A stretch of 64,000 bases of DNA from Ferruginibacter sp. (GCA_028288705.1 JAQBNH010000003.1:387179-451178); one strand, 5' to 3'. Counted from the stretch's first letter, positions 7,087 to 17,330 are shown. The notes: a model not told the origin generated them from the letters alone. Made by a program: numbers and translations.

Positions 7087-7872
7087 ATGATCCTCCAGTC
7101 GACAGCCGAATTATCTTACACTCCTCAACGAATTATATCGGTCGTTCCATCGCAAACGGAATTACTATTCTCCCTGGGTTTAGAAGAGGAAACGATTGGC
7201 ATAACAAAATTTTGTATTCATCCAAAAGCGTGGTTCCGCAGCAAAACCCGAATCGGCGGCACCAAAAAGCTGGATCTCGGGAAAATCCGCTCTTTACAGC
7301 CAGACCTGATCATTGCCAATAAGGAAGAAAATCTGCGGGAAGAGATTGAACCCCTCGCAACGGAGTTCCCGGTTTGGGTCACGGATATCAACGATTTAGC
7401 AGACGCCCTGCAGATGATCCGCGATGTTGGCGAACTCACCGGCAGAAAAGACGAGGCGCAAATCATCGTTACACAAATTCAAACGAACTTTCAGCTACTG
7501 CTTCAAAAAAAACCAACTATTCGAACAGCTTATCTCATCTGGAAAGAACCTTACATGACCATTGGCGCGGATACGTTCATTCATGCGATGATGCAATTGG
7601 CCGGACTGGAAAATGTGTTTGCTGACAAAACACGTTACCCGGAAATTAGTATCGCAGCAATTAAAGAAGCGCGAACCGATTTGCTGTTGCTCTCTTCCGA
7701 GCCCTTCCCTTTCTCTGAAAAACATCTGCACGAGCTGCAGGTGCTTCTCCCGGGTTGCAAAATTTTACTAGCCAACGGCGAAATGTTCAGTTGGTATGGA
7801 AGCCGCTTAATCAACGCTCCCCAATATTTTTTGCAGCTTAGGAACCAAATTTCAGCAGTAAAAACTCTCTGA
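7087..7872 (+). CDS. BtuF-like helical-backbone metal/cobalamin-binding protein
   Basis: 261 residues with the fold of cobalamin- or iron-siderophore-binding proteins of ABC importers: the N-terminal block [17 protein letters not shown], then SLQPDLIIA near residue 75, and a second lobe with [15 protein letters not shown] near 158. No signal peptide or lipobox is present, and the core begins about 13 residues after the only ATG, so export by a classical signal is not expected. No permease or ATPase gene is adjacent. It could be a soluble cobalamin-related protein or an importer component targeted some other way. Family recognition is good; substrate and location are open. Confidence 0.8.
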   Translation: MILQSTAELSYTPQRIISVVPSQTELLFSLGLEEETIGITKFCIHPKAWFRSKTRIGGTKKLDLGKIRSLQPDLIIANKEENLREEIEPLATEFPVWVTDINDLADALQMIRDVGELTGRKDEAQIIVTQIQTNFQLLLQKKPTIRTAYLIWKEPYMTIGADTFIHAMMQLAGLENVFADKTRYPEISIAAIKEARTDLLLLSSEPFPFSEKHLHELQVLLPGCKILLANGEMFSWYGSRLINAPQYFLQLRNQISAVKTL

Positions 7873-7894
7873 CCTATTTAAGCCTTCACTTCCT

Positions 7895-7902
7895 TATTTT
7901 TG
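7895..7902 (+). promoter_or_regulatory. -7 element of the aldolase gene
   Basis: TATTTTTG fits TAnnTTTG, 16 bases before the ATG at 7919. A -33 box is not clear. Confidence 0.4.
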
Positions 7903-7918
7903 TAAAAAACCCACATTT

Positions 7919-8977
7919 ATGGCTGCTGATAAAATTGTACAGTTATTAGGCAACGATGCCGACAGTTTATTGAATCACGAGTGTAAAACTATCTCTAAAA
8001 ACGATATCCATCTTCCCTCACCCAATCATATTGAAGAAAGCTGGATCAATAGCAATCGAAGTAATCAAACCTTACGCAGCCTCCAGGCTTTGCTTGGTCA
8101 CGGCCGCCTGGCTAATACCGGTTATGTCTCCATCCTTCCGGTAGACCAGGGCATTGAACATAGTGCAGGCGCATCTTTCGCACCCAATCCAATTTATTTC
8201 GATTCTGAAAATATTGTAAAACTGGCTATCGAAGGCGGTTGCAACGCGGTTGCCTGTACGTTTGGCGGACTTGGAATTATTAGCCGTAAATATGCTCACC
8301 GCATCCCGATGATGGTGAAGATCAACCACAATGAATTTTTAAGCCTTCCGAATAAATTTGACCAGGTAATGTTTGGCCAGATCAAAGACGCCTGGAATAT
8401 GGGCGCTGTTTCTGTCGGCGCAACAATTTACTGGGGCAGCGATGCCAGCACCAGGCAATTGCAGGAAGTAGCTACAGCTTTTTCTATGGCACATGAGCTG
8501 GGTATGGCAACAGTTCTTTGGTGTTACACGCGTAACAATGGCTTTAAAGTGGATGGTGTAGATTATCACACATCTGCAGATCTTACCGGACAGGCCAATC
8601 ACCTCGGCGTTACATTACAGGCAGATATTATCAAACAAAAATTACCGACGAACAACGGCGGCTACCTGGCTACCAAGCACGGAAAAACGCATAAAGACGT
8701 GTACGAAAAATTATCGAGCGATCACCCCATCGACCTTACGCGTTACCAGATTGCCAACTGTTACATGGGCCGTGTTGGTTTGATCAACAGCGGTGGTGAA
8801 AGTAAAGGAGCTACTGATCTTGCAGAAGCGGTGACAACAGCAGTGATCAACAAACGTGCAGGCGGTATGGGCCTGATCAGCGGGCGTAAAGCGTTCCAGA
8901 AACCATTGAAAGACGGTGTGGAATTATTAAATACAATCCAGGACGTTTACCTGGATAACAGCATCACTATCGCTTAA
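7919..8977 (+). CDS. fbaB: Class I fructose-bisphosphate aldolase (FbaB/DhnA type)
   Basis: 352 residues of the archaeal/DhnA-type class I aldolase family, which splits fructose 1,6-bisphosphate through a Schiff base and needs no metal. Family landmarks are visible: [11 protein letters not shown] near residue 75, a [11 protein letters not shown] strand-loop around 103, the PMMVKINHN strand near 128, and late glycine-rich segments ([22 protein letters not shown]) for phosphate binding. Length is typical of this subgroup. It is followed 58 bases later by accD and may share its mRNA. Function: central glycolysis/gluconeogenesis in the cytoplasm. Confidence 0.9.
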   Translation: MAADKIVQLLGNDADSLLNHECKTISKNDIHLPSPNHIEESWINSNRSNQTLRSLQALLGHGRLANTGYVSILPVDQGIEHSAGASFAPNPIYFDSENIVKLAIEGGCNAVACTFGGLGIISRKYAHRIPMMVKINHNEFLSLPNKFDQVMFGQIKDAWNMGAVSVGATIYWGSDASTRQLQEVATAFSMAHELGMATVLWCYTRNNGFKVDGVDYHTSADLTGQANHLGVTLQADIIKQKLPTNNGGYLATKHGKTHKDVYEKLSSDHPIDLTRYQIANCYMGRVGLINSGGESKGATDLAEAVTTAVINKRAGGMGLISGRKAFQKPLKDGVELLNTIQDVYLDNSITIA

Positions 8978-9035
8978 TTATTGATCGTGCTGCTGGTGAA
9001 GATAACGGGCAGCAACAAACGATAAATATCAGATT

Positions 9036-9947
9036 ATGAGACAAGAAGAAGATTTTGACGCCAACCTTGCAGGTGAAGATGGTTTATCGGAAGAGACAAA
9101 GGCAAGTTGGTTCAAAAGAATTAAAAAAGGAATTCTTACTTCAACAAAAGATAAAAAAGACGCACCCGAAGGGCTTTGGTCTAAGTGCCCGAGTTGTAAA
9201 TACACCTGTACGATTTCTGAACTTGCGGAAAATCTTTTCGTTTGTCCGAAATGCGAATACCATCACAGGATCGGCAGCGAGGAATATTTTGATATTCTAT
9301 TTGATAACGGGGAATTCAAAGAACTCTTCGAAAACATCCGCTCAAAAGATTACCTCGGCTTTGTTGATTTAAAGCCTTACAAAGACAGGCTGAAAGACAC
9401 TTATGCAAAAACGGATATTCACGATTCAATTACGGTAGCCCATGGTAAGATAAACAGCAATGACCTCGTGGTCGCCTGTATGGACTTCGAATTCATCGGC
9501 GGTAGCCTGGGGAGCGTGATGGGAGAAAAAATCTGCCGGGCATGTGACTACTGTATTGAACATAAGGTTCCGTTTATGATCATCAACAAAAGCGGTGGCG
9601 CAAGGATGATGGAAAGCGCTTTTTCCCTGATGCAGCTCGCAAAAACTTCTGGCAAACTGACGCGGTTAAGCGAAGCGGGCATCCCTTATATTTCGCTATG
9701 CACGGATCCAACCTTTGGTGGAACAACCGCTTCTTTCGCGATGCTTGGCGATGTGATTTGCGCTGAACCCGACGCCCTGATTGGTTTTGCCGGACCGCGC
9801 GTCATTAAAGAAACCATTAAAAGAGATTTGCCCGAAGGATTCCAGCGCAGTGAATTCCTCCTCGAACATGGCTTTCTCGACTTGATCGTGCATCGTAAAT
9901 CATTAAAAGATAAGCTGGGCAATTTGCTCATCCTTTTTAAAAATTAA
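9036..9947 (+). CDS. accD: Acetyl-CoA carboxylase carboxyltransferase subunit beta
   Basis: AccD pairs with AccA to transfer the carboxyl group from carboxybiotin to acetyl-CoA, the first step of fatty acid synthesis. The 303-residue protein has the N-terminal zinc ribbon (Cys51, Cys54, Cys70, Cys73 in CPSC and CPKC) and the crotonase-fold carboxyltransferase domain with [34 protein letters not shown] and [11 protein letters not shown]. Length is normal. A strong terminator follows the stop codon. The first 45 residues are a charged extension typical of the family. Confidence 0.96.
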   Translation: MRQEEDFDANLAGEDGLSEETKASWFKRIKKGILTSTKDKKDAPEGLWSKCPSCKYTCTISELAENLFVCPKCEYHHRIGSEEYFDILFDNGEFKELFENIRSKDYLGFVDLKPYKDRLKDTYAKTDIHDSITVAHGKINSNDLVVACMDFEFIGGSLGSVMGEKICRACDYCIEHKVPFMIINKSGGARMMESAFSLMQLAKTSGKLTRLSEAGIPYISLCTDPTFGGTTASFAMLGDVICAEPDALIGFAGPRVIKETIKRDLPEGFQRSEFLLEHGFLDLIVHRKSLKDKLGNLLILFKN

Positions 9948-9949
9948 AG

Positions 9950-9978
9950 ACAAAGCCGCAACATCTGCGGCTTTTTTT
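9950..9978 (+). terminator. Terminator after accD
   Basis: AAAGCCGCA / TGCGGCTTT hairpin followed by a T-run. Confidence 0.85.
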
Positions 9979-10062
9979 ATGGAACGCCATTCATAAAAAA
10001 GGATAAGCGCATTAGTGCTGCCTGCCAGTTTCTCAATATATTTAACACCTAAATATTCATTC

Positions 10063-12453
10063 ATGCATAAATGCCTTACGGTCCTCGCCATTAGCCTATT
10101 TTCTTTTTCTGTGAACGCGCAGGAAACATTGGGAAAGTTAACTGTTGAAAAGATCATGCGTGATCCGAAATGGATCGGCAGTTCTCCTTCAGCACCGTTC
10201 TGGGGCAGCGATGGAAAGACCTTATATTTTTTCTGGAATCCTGATAAAGCACCTTCCGATTCCATTTATTATCTGGGCCCGGATCAAAAACCGGTAAAAG
10301 CATCTGTGCAACAAAAAAGAGAACTGATGGATGCAGATAATTTAGTGTACAATGTGAGCCGCGATGCTTACCTGTACAGCAAGAACGGTGATATTTTTTA
10401 TACTGAAGTGAAATCCGGCAAAACAAAACGCATCACGCAAACGGTGGAGGGTGAATCAAATCCCGTATTTAGTTTTAATGAAAAGCAGGTGGTATATAAC
10501 CGCAATCAAAACTTGTTCGCATGGAATATCAGCACTGGCGAAACGACGCAACTTACCAACATCCGCACCGAACAAGGCTCTGGTGCACCGGGAACACGCG
10601 GCATTTCAACCAACGGAAAAGGAACGGGCAATCAACAGGAGGATTGGTTGAAAAATGACCAGTTGAAATATTTTGAGGTATTAAGGATGCGGAAAGAAAA
10701 ACGCGAAGCGGCTGACCTGTACAATCAGCAGACAAAAACCAAAGAACTGCGGGCCATCAATCTGGATGATAAAAATATTCAGAGCCTGAATGTCAGTCCG
10801 GACGGGCGTTACGTGACTTACCGCCTTTCGCGGATGGGCGGCGGTAAAGCCACGATCATTCCTAGTTATGTAACAGAATCAGGCTTTACAACCGATATCA
10901 ACGGGCGTACAAAAGTTGGTGCGGTGCAGGGAAGTTCTGAATTCTTTTTATACGATCGCCAAGCCGATACTGTCCTCACCGTGAAAACGGAAGGGCTGGA
11001 AGGGATAAAAGATCTCCCTGCTTTTTATAAAGATTATCCGAAGCAATCGGAAGAAAAAACAAAGAAAGCAGCTGCCAAAACCGTGACTGTTTTCGGCCCC
11101 TACTGGTCACCGAAAGGCAGCAATGCGATCCTGGAAATCCGCTCTCAGGATAATAAAGACCGCTGGATCATGCAATGGCAACTTCCGGAAAACACACTGA
11201 AGCAAATCGATCATCAACATGATGAGGCCTGGATTGGGGGACCTAACGTGAGTTTCGGCGGTACCGGATGGATCAACGACAATGAATTTTATTATCAATC
11301 AGAGAATACGGGTTACTCGCATTTGTACATCGCTGATCTGAATACCGGGAAAAGCCGTCAGCTCACCAAAGGAAACTATGAAGTGCAGCAAGCTACGTTG
11401 AGCCATGACAAAAAATATTTTTATGTGATTACCAACGAGGTTCATCCGGGAGAACAACAATTTTACCGCCTGAATATTTCCAGTGGAAAGACAGACCGCA
11501 TTACAACCATGACGGGAGCCAACCAGGTAAGCATTTCACCGGATGAAAAGCAACTGGCGATATTATATTCTGCTCCAACAAAACCGTGGGAATTATACCT
11601 GCAGGAAAATAAACCCGGCAGTACCGCAAAGCAAATCACTTTCCAGGCGAGATCTGCGTTGTTTAATTCTTATGCCTGGCGGGAGCCGGAACTGATCAGT
11701 TTCAAAGCGGCAGATGGCGCGGATGTATATGCACGCGTTTATAAACCCGTAAATGCCGATGCAAGTAAACCAGCCGTCTTGTTTGTTCATGGTGCCGGTT
11801 ACCTGCAGAACGCGCACAAATGGTGGAGTAGTTATTTCAGGGAATATATGTTCAACAATCTTTTAGCGGATAACGGTTATTATGTAATGGATATCGATTA
11901 CCGCGGAAGTGCCGGCTATGGCCGCGATTGGCGCACGGGCATCTATCGTTTTATGGGCGGAAAAGATCTTACAGATAACGTTGATGCTGTAAATTACCTG
12001 GTAAAAAATTATGGCGTGAATCCCGCGCATGTTGGCCTGTATGGCGGATCGTACGGCGGGTTTATTACGTTGATGGGTATGTTCACGAAGCCCGATGTTT
12101 TCGCGGCGGGAGCAGCCTTAAGGCCTGTTACAGATTGGGCGAATTATAACCATGGGTACACTTCCAACATTTTAAATGAACCATTTAACGACAGCATCGC
12201 TTACCATAAAAGTTCACCTTTGTATTATGCCGAGGGTTTAAAAGGAAATTTATTGATCTGTCATGGAATGGTGGATGTAAATGTTCATTTCCAGGACGCG
12301 GTAAAATTGAGCCAGCGGTTAATTGAGTTGGGAAAAGATAATTGGGAACTCGCTCCTTACCCGATGGAAGATCACGGTTTCGTGGAGCCCAGCAGTTGGA
12401 CCGATGAATACAAAAGGATCTTTAAATTATTTGAAACCTCGTTAAAAAAATAA
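10063..12453 (+). CDS. S9-family (prolyl oligopeptidase/DPP-type) serine peptidase, exported
   Basis: About 796 residues from the ATG at 10063, which gives a clean signal peptide ending near VNAQ; the longer frame from 10015 would bury it. The first 540 residues form beta-propeller repeats (WSPKGSN, VSPDGRY, FSFNEKQ). The C-terminal alpha/beta-hydrolase domain has the nucleophile in GLYGGSYGG (Ser663), Asp738 in GMVDVNVH and His771 in MEDHGF. Such enzymes cleave dipeptides, often after proline, in the periplasm or at the cell surface. The stop codon overlaps the next ATG by one base (TAATG), so the reductase downstream is translationally coupled. Confidence 0.93.
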   Translation: MHKCLTVLAISLFSFSVNAQETLGKLTVEKIMRDPKWIGSSPSAPFWGSDGKTLYFFWNPDKAPSDSIYYLGPDQKPVKASVQQKRELMDADNLVYNVSRDAYLYSKNGDIFYTEVKSGKTKRITQTVEGESNPVFSFNEKQVVYNRNQNLFAWNISTGETTQLTNIRTEQGSGAPGTRGISTNGKGTGNQQEDWLKNDQLKYFEVLRMRKEKREAADLYNQQTKTKELRAINLDDKNIQSLNVSPDGRYVTYRLSRMGGGKATIIPSYVTESGFTTDINGRTKVGAVQGSSEFFLYDRQADTVLTVKTEGLEGIKDLPAFYKDYPKQSEEKTKKAAAKTVTVFGPYWSPKGSNAILEIRSQDNKDRWIMQWQLPENTLKQIDHQHDEAWIGGPNVSFGGTGWINDNEFYYQSENTGYSHLYIADLNTGKSRQLTKGNYEVQQATLSHDKKYFYVITNEVHPGEQQFYRLNISSGKTDRITTMTGANQVSISPDEKQLAILYSAPTKPWELYLQENKPGSTAKQITFQARSALFNSYAWREPELISFKAADGADVYARVYKPVNADASKPAVLFVHGAGYLQNAHKWWSSYFREYMFNNLLADNGYYVMDIDYRGSAGYGRDWRTGIYRFMGGKDLTDNVDAVNYLVKNYGVNPAHVGLYGGSYGGFITLMGMFTKPDVFAAGAALRPVTDWANYNHGYTSNILNEPFNDSIAYHKSSPLYYAEGLKGNLLICHGMVDVNVHFQDAVKLSQRLIELGKDNWELAPYPMEDHGFVEPSSWTDEYKRIFKLFETSLKK

Positions 12454-13346
12454 TGGCCCGAACAGTTTTGATTACCGGCGCCAATGGTTTCGTAGGCCAA
12501 TACTTGTCGCGAAAACTTGTACTGTTGGGCTTTCGCGTGATCGCTACGGGAAAGGGAAAGCAACGATTCAATATAGCATCGAAACGCTTCATTTATGAAC
12601 CCCTGGATTTCACAATCGCGGAGGAGGTAACAATTCTTATGGAAAAATATCTACCTGATGTGATGCTGCATTCAGGTGCGATGAGTAAACCGGATGAATG
12701 TGAGCAGCGGCAGGAAGAAGCATTTCGGGTGAATGTAACCGGAACTAAATTGTTATTAGATGCCGGCGCGAAAATTAAAGCGCACTTTATCTTCCTTTCT
12801 ACAGATTTCGTGTTTGATGGATTGGAGGGACCATACGATGAAGCAGCTACTTACTCTCCGGTTAACTATTACGGTAAAACGAAAGTTCTTGCTGAATCCG
12901 CCGTGAAAAATTATCCATTCACCTGGTCGATCGTGCGGACTTCATCGGTATACGGCGATCCCATGGGCACGCGCAATAATCTTGTGACGCTGGTGAGGGA
13001 AAAACTGCTCGCCGGGGAGATGATGCATATTTTTGATGACCAGGTTCGTCGCCCAACATATGTTGAAGATCTCGTGGAAGGCATCACGGCCATTATCGAA
13101 AAAGCATCCTGTGGTGTTTTTCATCTTTGCGGGAAAGATGATATTACGATCTTCGGCCTTGCCATGCTCACTGCGAAACATCTTGGGTTAGATGTAAAAC
13201 TTATCAAAGCAGTGCAGGCGGATAACTTCCCGCAGCCGGCGAAGCGCCCAGTGGATACGCGATTGAATACAGGTAAAGCAAAAAAAATCCTGGATTATTC
13301 ACCCAGGAATTTAGCAACAGGAATTGCGTTATGTTTTCCGAATTAA
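12453..13346 (+). CDS. RmlD-like NAD(P)-dependent sugar-nucleotide reductase/epimerase
   Basis: A 297-residue extended short-chain dehydrogenase. The N-terminal GANGFVGQYL loop binds NAD(P), STDFVFDG and the YYGKTK motif (Tyr/Lys pair) are catalytic, and RRPTYVEDL matches the RmlD family, which reduces dTDP-4-keto sugars. It overlaps the stop codon of the S9 peptidase by one base and ends against the convergent molybdenum hydroxylase operon. There are no rhamnose-pathway partners here, so the substrate is not settled; family placement is sound. Confidence 0.85.
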   Translation: MARTVLITGANGFVGQYLSRKLVLLGFRVIATGKGKQRFNIASKRFIYEPLDFTIAEEVTILMEKYLPDVMLHSGAMSKPDECEQRQEEAFRVNVTGTKLLLDAGAKIKAHFIFLSTDFVFDGLEGPYDEAATYSPVNYYGKTKVLAESAVKNYPFTWSIVRTSSVYGDPMGTRNNLVTLVREKLLAGEMMHIFDDQVRRPTYVEDLVEGITAIIEKASCGVFHLCGKDDITIFGLAMLTAKHLGLDVKLIKAVQADNFPQPAKRPVDTRLNTGKAKKILDYSPRNLATGIALCFPN

Positions 13347-15560
13347 TTATTCGATCAGTTTGTCCGGCGTAATCGGCAACTCGCGGATACGCTTACCAGT
13401 TGCGTGATACACGGCATTGCCAACAGCCGCGGCAAAACCAATCAACGCTATTTCACCCATCCCCTTTGCACCCATCGGATTGATCACCGGATCGGGTTTG
13501 TCGATGAAGATCGTATCAATATGCGGGATATCAGCGCTTACCGGAACATGATAATCAGCGAAGTTGTTATTAATAAAACGCCCATAACGGTGATCTATAA
13601 CCGATTCTTCCATTAATGCCATTCCGATGCCGCCTGTTACGCCGCCGATCATTTGGCTGGCAGCCGTTTTCGGACTGATGATCTTACCGGAATCAGCGAC
13701 CGTTACAACACGTTTCACGCGCACAACGCCGGTCTTCGGATGAACCCTTACTTCGGCAAAGTGAATGGAAAACGAATACATAGAATATTTCTGTTGATCC
13801 GGTCCGGCCTTGCTGTTTTCAGTTACTTCCAGTGCAGGAAGGTTTTGTTGTTTCAATAATGAAGCAATAGAAACACTAACGTTTCCTGCACGCACATTCC
13901 CATCGCTGAATGTAAAATCGGCCGCAGTTTTTCCTGCGTAGTCAGATCCGCCTTTTTCCAGGAGGAGATTCACAATTTTATTTTTCAGGGAACTACATGC
14001 AATATGCACTGCAGACCCAACGGTAGATGTGGTCGTACTTCCGCCCTGGCTTGGCGCCGGAGGAAATGTTGAGTTACCTAATTCAAAACTGATTTTGTCA
14101 ACAGGATAACCTAACACTTCATGCGCAATTTGAACCATTGCTGTTCCTGTACCGGGACCGATATCACTGGCGGCACTTTGCAACAATAACGTACCATCAT
14201 CTTTTACCACGGCGCGGCAATTTGCTTCACCTCTTGAGGCATTAAACACGCCACTACTCATCCCGTAGCCTACCAGCCATTCGCCGTCTTTCATGCTGCG
14301 TGGCGCAGGATTTCGTTTGAACCACCCGATTTTTTCTGCACCCAATTGGTAAGCTTCTTTTACATATTTACTGGAGTAAGGCCGGTTGCGTTCGGGATCG
14401 GTTTCGGTATAATTTTTTAACCGAAGGGCGATGGGATCCATGTTCAGCTTATAAGCCATTTCATCCATCGCGGTTTCTAATGCAAAGGCGCCGGTTGCTT
14501 CACCCGGACCTCTCATCCAGATCGGCACACCAATATCCAGGGGGACGATGCGATATTTTGTAGCGACGTTATCACAGGCATACATGAATTTGCTCATGTT
14601 CACCGTGCCTTCCGCAAAGTCTTCATAGGACGATGTTTGAGATAGTGCTTCGTGTACAAGGCCCGTGAGTTGGCCCTCTTTAGTACTTCCCAATTTTATT
14701 TGCTGGATGCTGAAAGGACGGTAGCCCACCATAGTAAACATCTGATCACGACTCATGACTAATTTTACGGGGCGCCCGATCTTTTTTGCCGCGGCAGCAA
14801 CCAATATCTCCTGCGGCCAGGTGCGCAATGCCATTCCAAACCCGCCACCAACAAATTCTGAAAATACCTGCACATTTTTTTGATCCAGTTTGAAGGCATT
14901 CATCAGGGATTGCTGGGTAGATTTCACACCCTGCGTTTTTGCATAGACGGTAATGCTATCGTTGCCCTTCCAACTTGCAATGATACCGTGTAACTCCATC
15001 GGGTTATGCGTTTCAATGGGAATGGTATATTCCTGTTCCAATTGCACCGCCGCCGTTTTATATGCATTGGCATCTCCCCTGTTGTAATCAGCCCCACGCG
15101 GGCCGCGGACTGTTTGTCCCTTGTCTTTATTTTTTTCGAGGTCAGTTTCAAAAGAAGCTTTCTGGTAGGTCGCTTTGATCAGTGAAGCCGCATATTGCGC
15201 TCGCTCCAGGCTATCAGCTACCACAAGCGCTATGGGTTGCCCGTTAAATAGTATCTGGTCTGATCCGAGTACCCTGTAACGTTCACCCCCTAATGCTGCC
15301 TGCGGTGCGGGCTTGGAAGGATCAGACTGCCAGCCGGGAATGGATGGCATATTCAGGTACGTGAGTACATCCAGCACACCCGGCGCACGTTCAGCGGATT
15401 TTGTATCGATCGTTAGAATTTTCCCGCGTGTAATCGCACTCGTGGCCATCACTGCAAACGTCATATCCGGCAGATCGTACTCTGCAAAATAACGTGCAGC
15501 ACCGGTTACTTTTAACCGGCCGTCCACCCGATCTAATGGATCTTCAAAAAATTGTCCCAT
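13347..15560 (-). CDS. Molybdopterin-binding subunit of a xanthine dehydrogenase-family oxidoreductase (PaoC/YagR-like)
   Basis: The 737-residue large subunit holding the molybdenum cofactor. It begins with the DPLDRVDGRLKVTGAARY segment of the family and contains FVGGGFGMALRTWPQE (cofactor site), RGPGEATGAFALE (substrate side) and near the C-terminus GAKGMGEIALIG with the catalytic-type Glu. It is the third gene of a three-gene operon after the 2Fe-2S and FAD subunits, the order of E. coli paoABC, whose product oxidises aromatic aldehydes in the periplasm. It has no signal of its own and would be co-exported with the Tat-tagged small subunit. No PaoD-type chaperone gene is next to it. Confidence 0.9.
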   Translation of the reverse strand: MGQFFEDPLDRVDGRLKVTGAARYFAEYDLPDMTFAVMATSAITRGKILTIDTKSAERAPGVLDVLTYLNMPSIPGWQSDPSKPAPQAALGGERYRVLGSDQILFNGQPIALVVADSLERAQYAASLIKATYQKASFETDLEKNKDKGQTVRGPRGADYNRGDANAYKTAAVQLEQEYTIPIETHNPMELHGIIASWKGNDSITVYAKTQGVKSTQQSLMNAFKLDQKNVQVFSEFVGGGFGMALRTWPQEILVAAAAKKIGRPVKLVMSRDQMFTMVGYRPFSIQQIKLGSTKEGQLTGLVHEALSQTSSYEDFAEGTVNMSKFMYACDNVATKYRIVPLDIGVPIWMRGPGEATGAFALETAMDEMAYKLNMDPIALRLKNYTETDPERNRPYSSKYVKEAYQLGAEKIGWFKRNPAPRSMKDGEWLVGYGMSSGVFNASRGEANCRAVVKDDGTLLLQSAASDIGPGTGTAMVQIAHEVLGYPVDKISFELGNSTFPPAPSQGGSTTTSTVGSAVHIACSSLKNKIVNLLLEKGGSDYAGKTAADFTFSDGNVRAGNVSVSIASLLKQQNLPALEVTENSKAGPDQQKYSMYSFSIHFAEVRVHPKTGVVRVKRVVTVADSGKIISPKTAASQMIGGVTGGIGMALMEESVIDHRYGRFINNNFADYHVPVSADIPHIDTIFIDKPDPVINPMGAKGMGEIALIGFAAAVGNAVYHATGKRIRELPITPDKLIE

Positions 15561-15584
15561 AATTAATTATGTAAAGTCAGTTAA

Positions 15585-16571
15585 TTAAGATGCTGATTTC
15601 CCTGCAGCAAGATGTAGTGCTTCTAGGATGGCATTCGGTGCCAGTTTTAATTTAAATTGATTGGCGCCAAAACTTTTCGCTCCCGTCATCGCAAGGTTTG
15701 CGGCACTCAGGAAGTTGTCGTTGGTTGGCCGTTTGCCTTGTAACATATTCTCCGCTTCAAACAAACGCCATGGCTTATGTGCTACGCCGCCCATTGCAAG
15801 CCGCGCAGATTGAATGAGGCCATTTTGAATATCAAGTGCTGCCGCAACCGACACCAGGGCAAAAGCATAAGAAGCGCGATCTCGAATTTTTAAATAATAG
15901 GCGTTCTTCGCAAGTTTATTGAAAGGAATATCTACCGCCGTAATCAATTCGCCTTTCTGAAGGATATTATCTTTTGACGGATCGGTTCCGGGAAGGCGGT
16001 GATAATCTGTAAACAAGATCTTTTTTTCTGATTTACCATTGCTGATCGTTACAGTTGCATCCAGCGCGGCAAGCCCAACGCACATGTCGCTGGGATGAAC
16101 AGCGATACATTGTTCACTTGTTCCGAAAATCGCATGCATTCTGGTGTAACCACCGATGGCACTGCATCCTGAGCCTGGTGAACGTTTGTTGCAAGGCATT
16201 GTGGTATCATAGAAATAACCACAACGCGTTCGCTGATTCATGTTTCCACCGGTTGTTGCCATGTTCCGCAATTGCGGAGAAGCACCTGACTTTAAAGCAA
16301 GCGAAAGCAAAGGAAAATTTTCCGTAACGAGCGGATGTTCAGATGCATCACTATTGTGCACCATTGCACCAATGCGAATACCCGTTGCCGTTTTTTCAAT
16401 TTTATTATAAGGAAGATTGTTGATGTCCACCAGCGTTTCAGGTGCAGTAACCCCGCGCTTCATGAGGTCGATCAGGTTTGTTCCGCCTGCAAGAAACACA
16501 GATGCAGCGGGCTTTACTGCTGATATGGCATCTTTTAGGGTTGTTACGCGTTTATAATCGAATGGGTTCAT
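15585..16571 (-). CDS. FAD-binding subunit of the molybdenum hydroxylase (PaoB/YagS-like)
   Basis: 328 residues of the CO dehydrogenase flavoprotein family; it passes electrons from the Fe-S subunit to FAD. VFLAGGTNLIDLMKRG (residues 25-40) and ATTGGNMNQ (105-113) bind FAD. An insertion with Cys117, Cys127, Cys136 and Cys155 matches the extra [4Fe-4S] cluster of PaoB and 4-hydroxybenzoyl-CoA reductase. Its ATG overlaps the stop of the small subunit by 4 bases (ATGA), so the subunits are translationally coupled. The Mo subunit begins 24 bases downstream. Confidence 0.9.
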   Translation of the reverse strand: MNPFDYKRVTTLKDAISAVKPAASVFLAGGTNLIDLMKRGVTAPETLVDINNLPYNKIEKTATGIRIGAMVHNSDASEHPLVTENFPLLSLALKSGASPQLRNMATTGGNMNQRTRCGYFYDTTMPCNKRSPGSGCSAIGGYTRMHAIFGTSEQCIAVHPSDMCVGLAALDATVTISNGKSEKKILFTDYHRLPGTDPSKDNILQKGELITAVDIPFNKLAKNAYYLKIRDRASYAFALVSVAAALDIQNGLIQSARLAMGGVAHKPWRLFEAENMLQGKRPTNDNFLSAANLAMTGAKSFGANQFKLKLAPNAILEALHLAAGKSAS

Positions 16572-17197
16572 ATCTGTTGCCCTCCTTTTTTTGCATGCAT
16601 TACCGCATCAACAATATTTGAATATGCTCCACAGCGGCAAATATTTCCGCTCATAAATTCCCGCACCTGGTCCGGATCGTTCGCATGTCCTTCGCGGATA
16701 CAACAAACGGCCGACATGATTTGCCCCGGCGTGCAATAACCACATTGAAAACCATCGAATTGAATGAACGCCTGTTGCACCGGGTGCAATTCTTCTCCTT
16801 TCGCCAGACCTTCGATCGTTATTACCTTTTTGCCTTCGGTTGTTACTGCCAGTGTAAGACAGGAATTCACCCGCCTGCCATCAACATGAACCGTACAGGC
16901 ACCGCATTGTCCGTGATCACAGCCTTTCTTCGTGCCGGTAAGATGCAATTGCTCGCGCAGCAGGTCGAGCAAAGTCACACGTGGCTCTACTTCCAGGCTG
17001 TATGCTTTGGAATTGATCTCGACACGCAGCGGCATTTTTTCGAAAGCCGATGCGATCTTTTCATCAAGGCCTTTTTCCGAAGCTTTCACAATGGAAACCG
17101 GCGTAAGCGCCAAGGCTGCGATTGCCGATGACTGTTTAAAAAAGGTACGCCTGGAAGAACCTTTGTTCTCTTCCGTACCCGGATTCTTTTCTTTCAT
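16568..17197 (-). CDS. Tat-exported 2Fe-2S subunit of the molybdenum hydroxylase (PaoA/YagT-like)
   Basis: 209 residues. A twin-arginine signal (SSRRTFFK, Arg16-Arg17, then a hydrophobic stretch) directs the folded complex to the periplasm. The plant-type ferredoxin domain has GCDHGQCGAC plus a later Cys, and the second domain has CGYCTPGQIM and CRCGAY, giving two [2Fe-2S] clusters. First gene of the operon; the following FAD gene overlaps it by 4 bases. The whole operon lies between two convergent or divergent unrelated genes. Confidence 0.92.
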   Translation of the reverse strand: MKEKNPGTEENKGSSRRTFFKQSSAIAALALTPVSIVKASEKGLDEKIASAFEKMPLRVEINSKAYSLEVEPRVTLLDLLREQLHLTGTKKGCDHGQCGACTVHVDGRRVNSCLTLAVTTEGKKVITIEGLAKGEELHPVQQAFIQFDGFQCGYCTPGQIMSAVCCIREGHANDPDQVREFMSGNICRCGAYSNIVDAVMHAKKGGQQI

Positions 17198-17308
17198 GAT
17201 GAGAAATATAGTGGAGGATAGTTTGCTTTTGGAAGTTAAAGCAAATTTTTAAAAAAGGCAAACGTTGTTTAACCCTTAGCGCCTTCTGCCTCATAAATTT
17301 TAAGGCGT

Positions 17309-17316
17309 TACCTTTG
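17309..17316 (+). promoter_or_regulatory. -7 element of smpB
   Basis: TACCTTTG, a full match to TAnnTTTG, 14 bases before the GTG start. AGGAAGAA directly before the start looks like a ribosome binding site. Confidence 0.5.
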
Positions 17317-17330
17317 TAAAAAAGGAAGAA

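Noticed and set aside
10015..10062. Upstream start for the S9 peptidase
   Set aside because: It would place 16 polar residues before a clear signal peptide; the ATG at 10063 is better.
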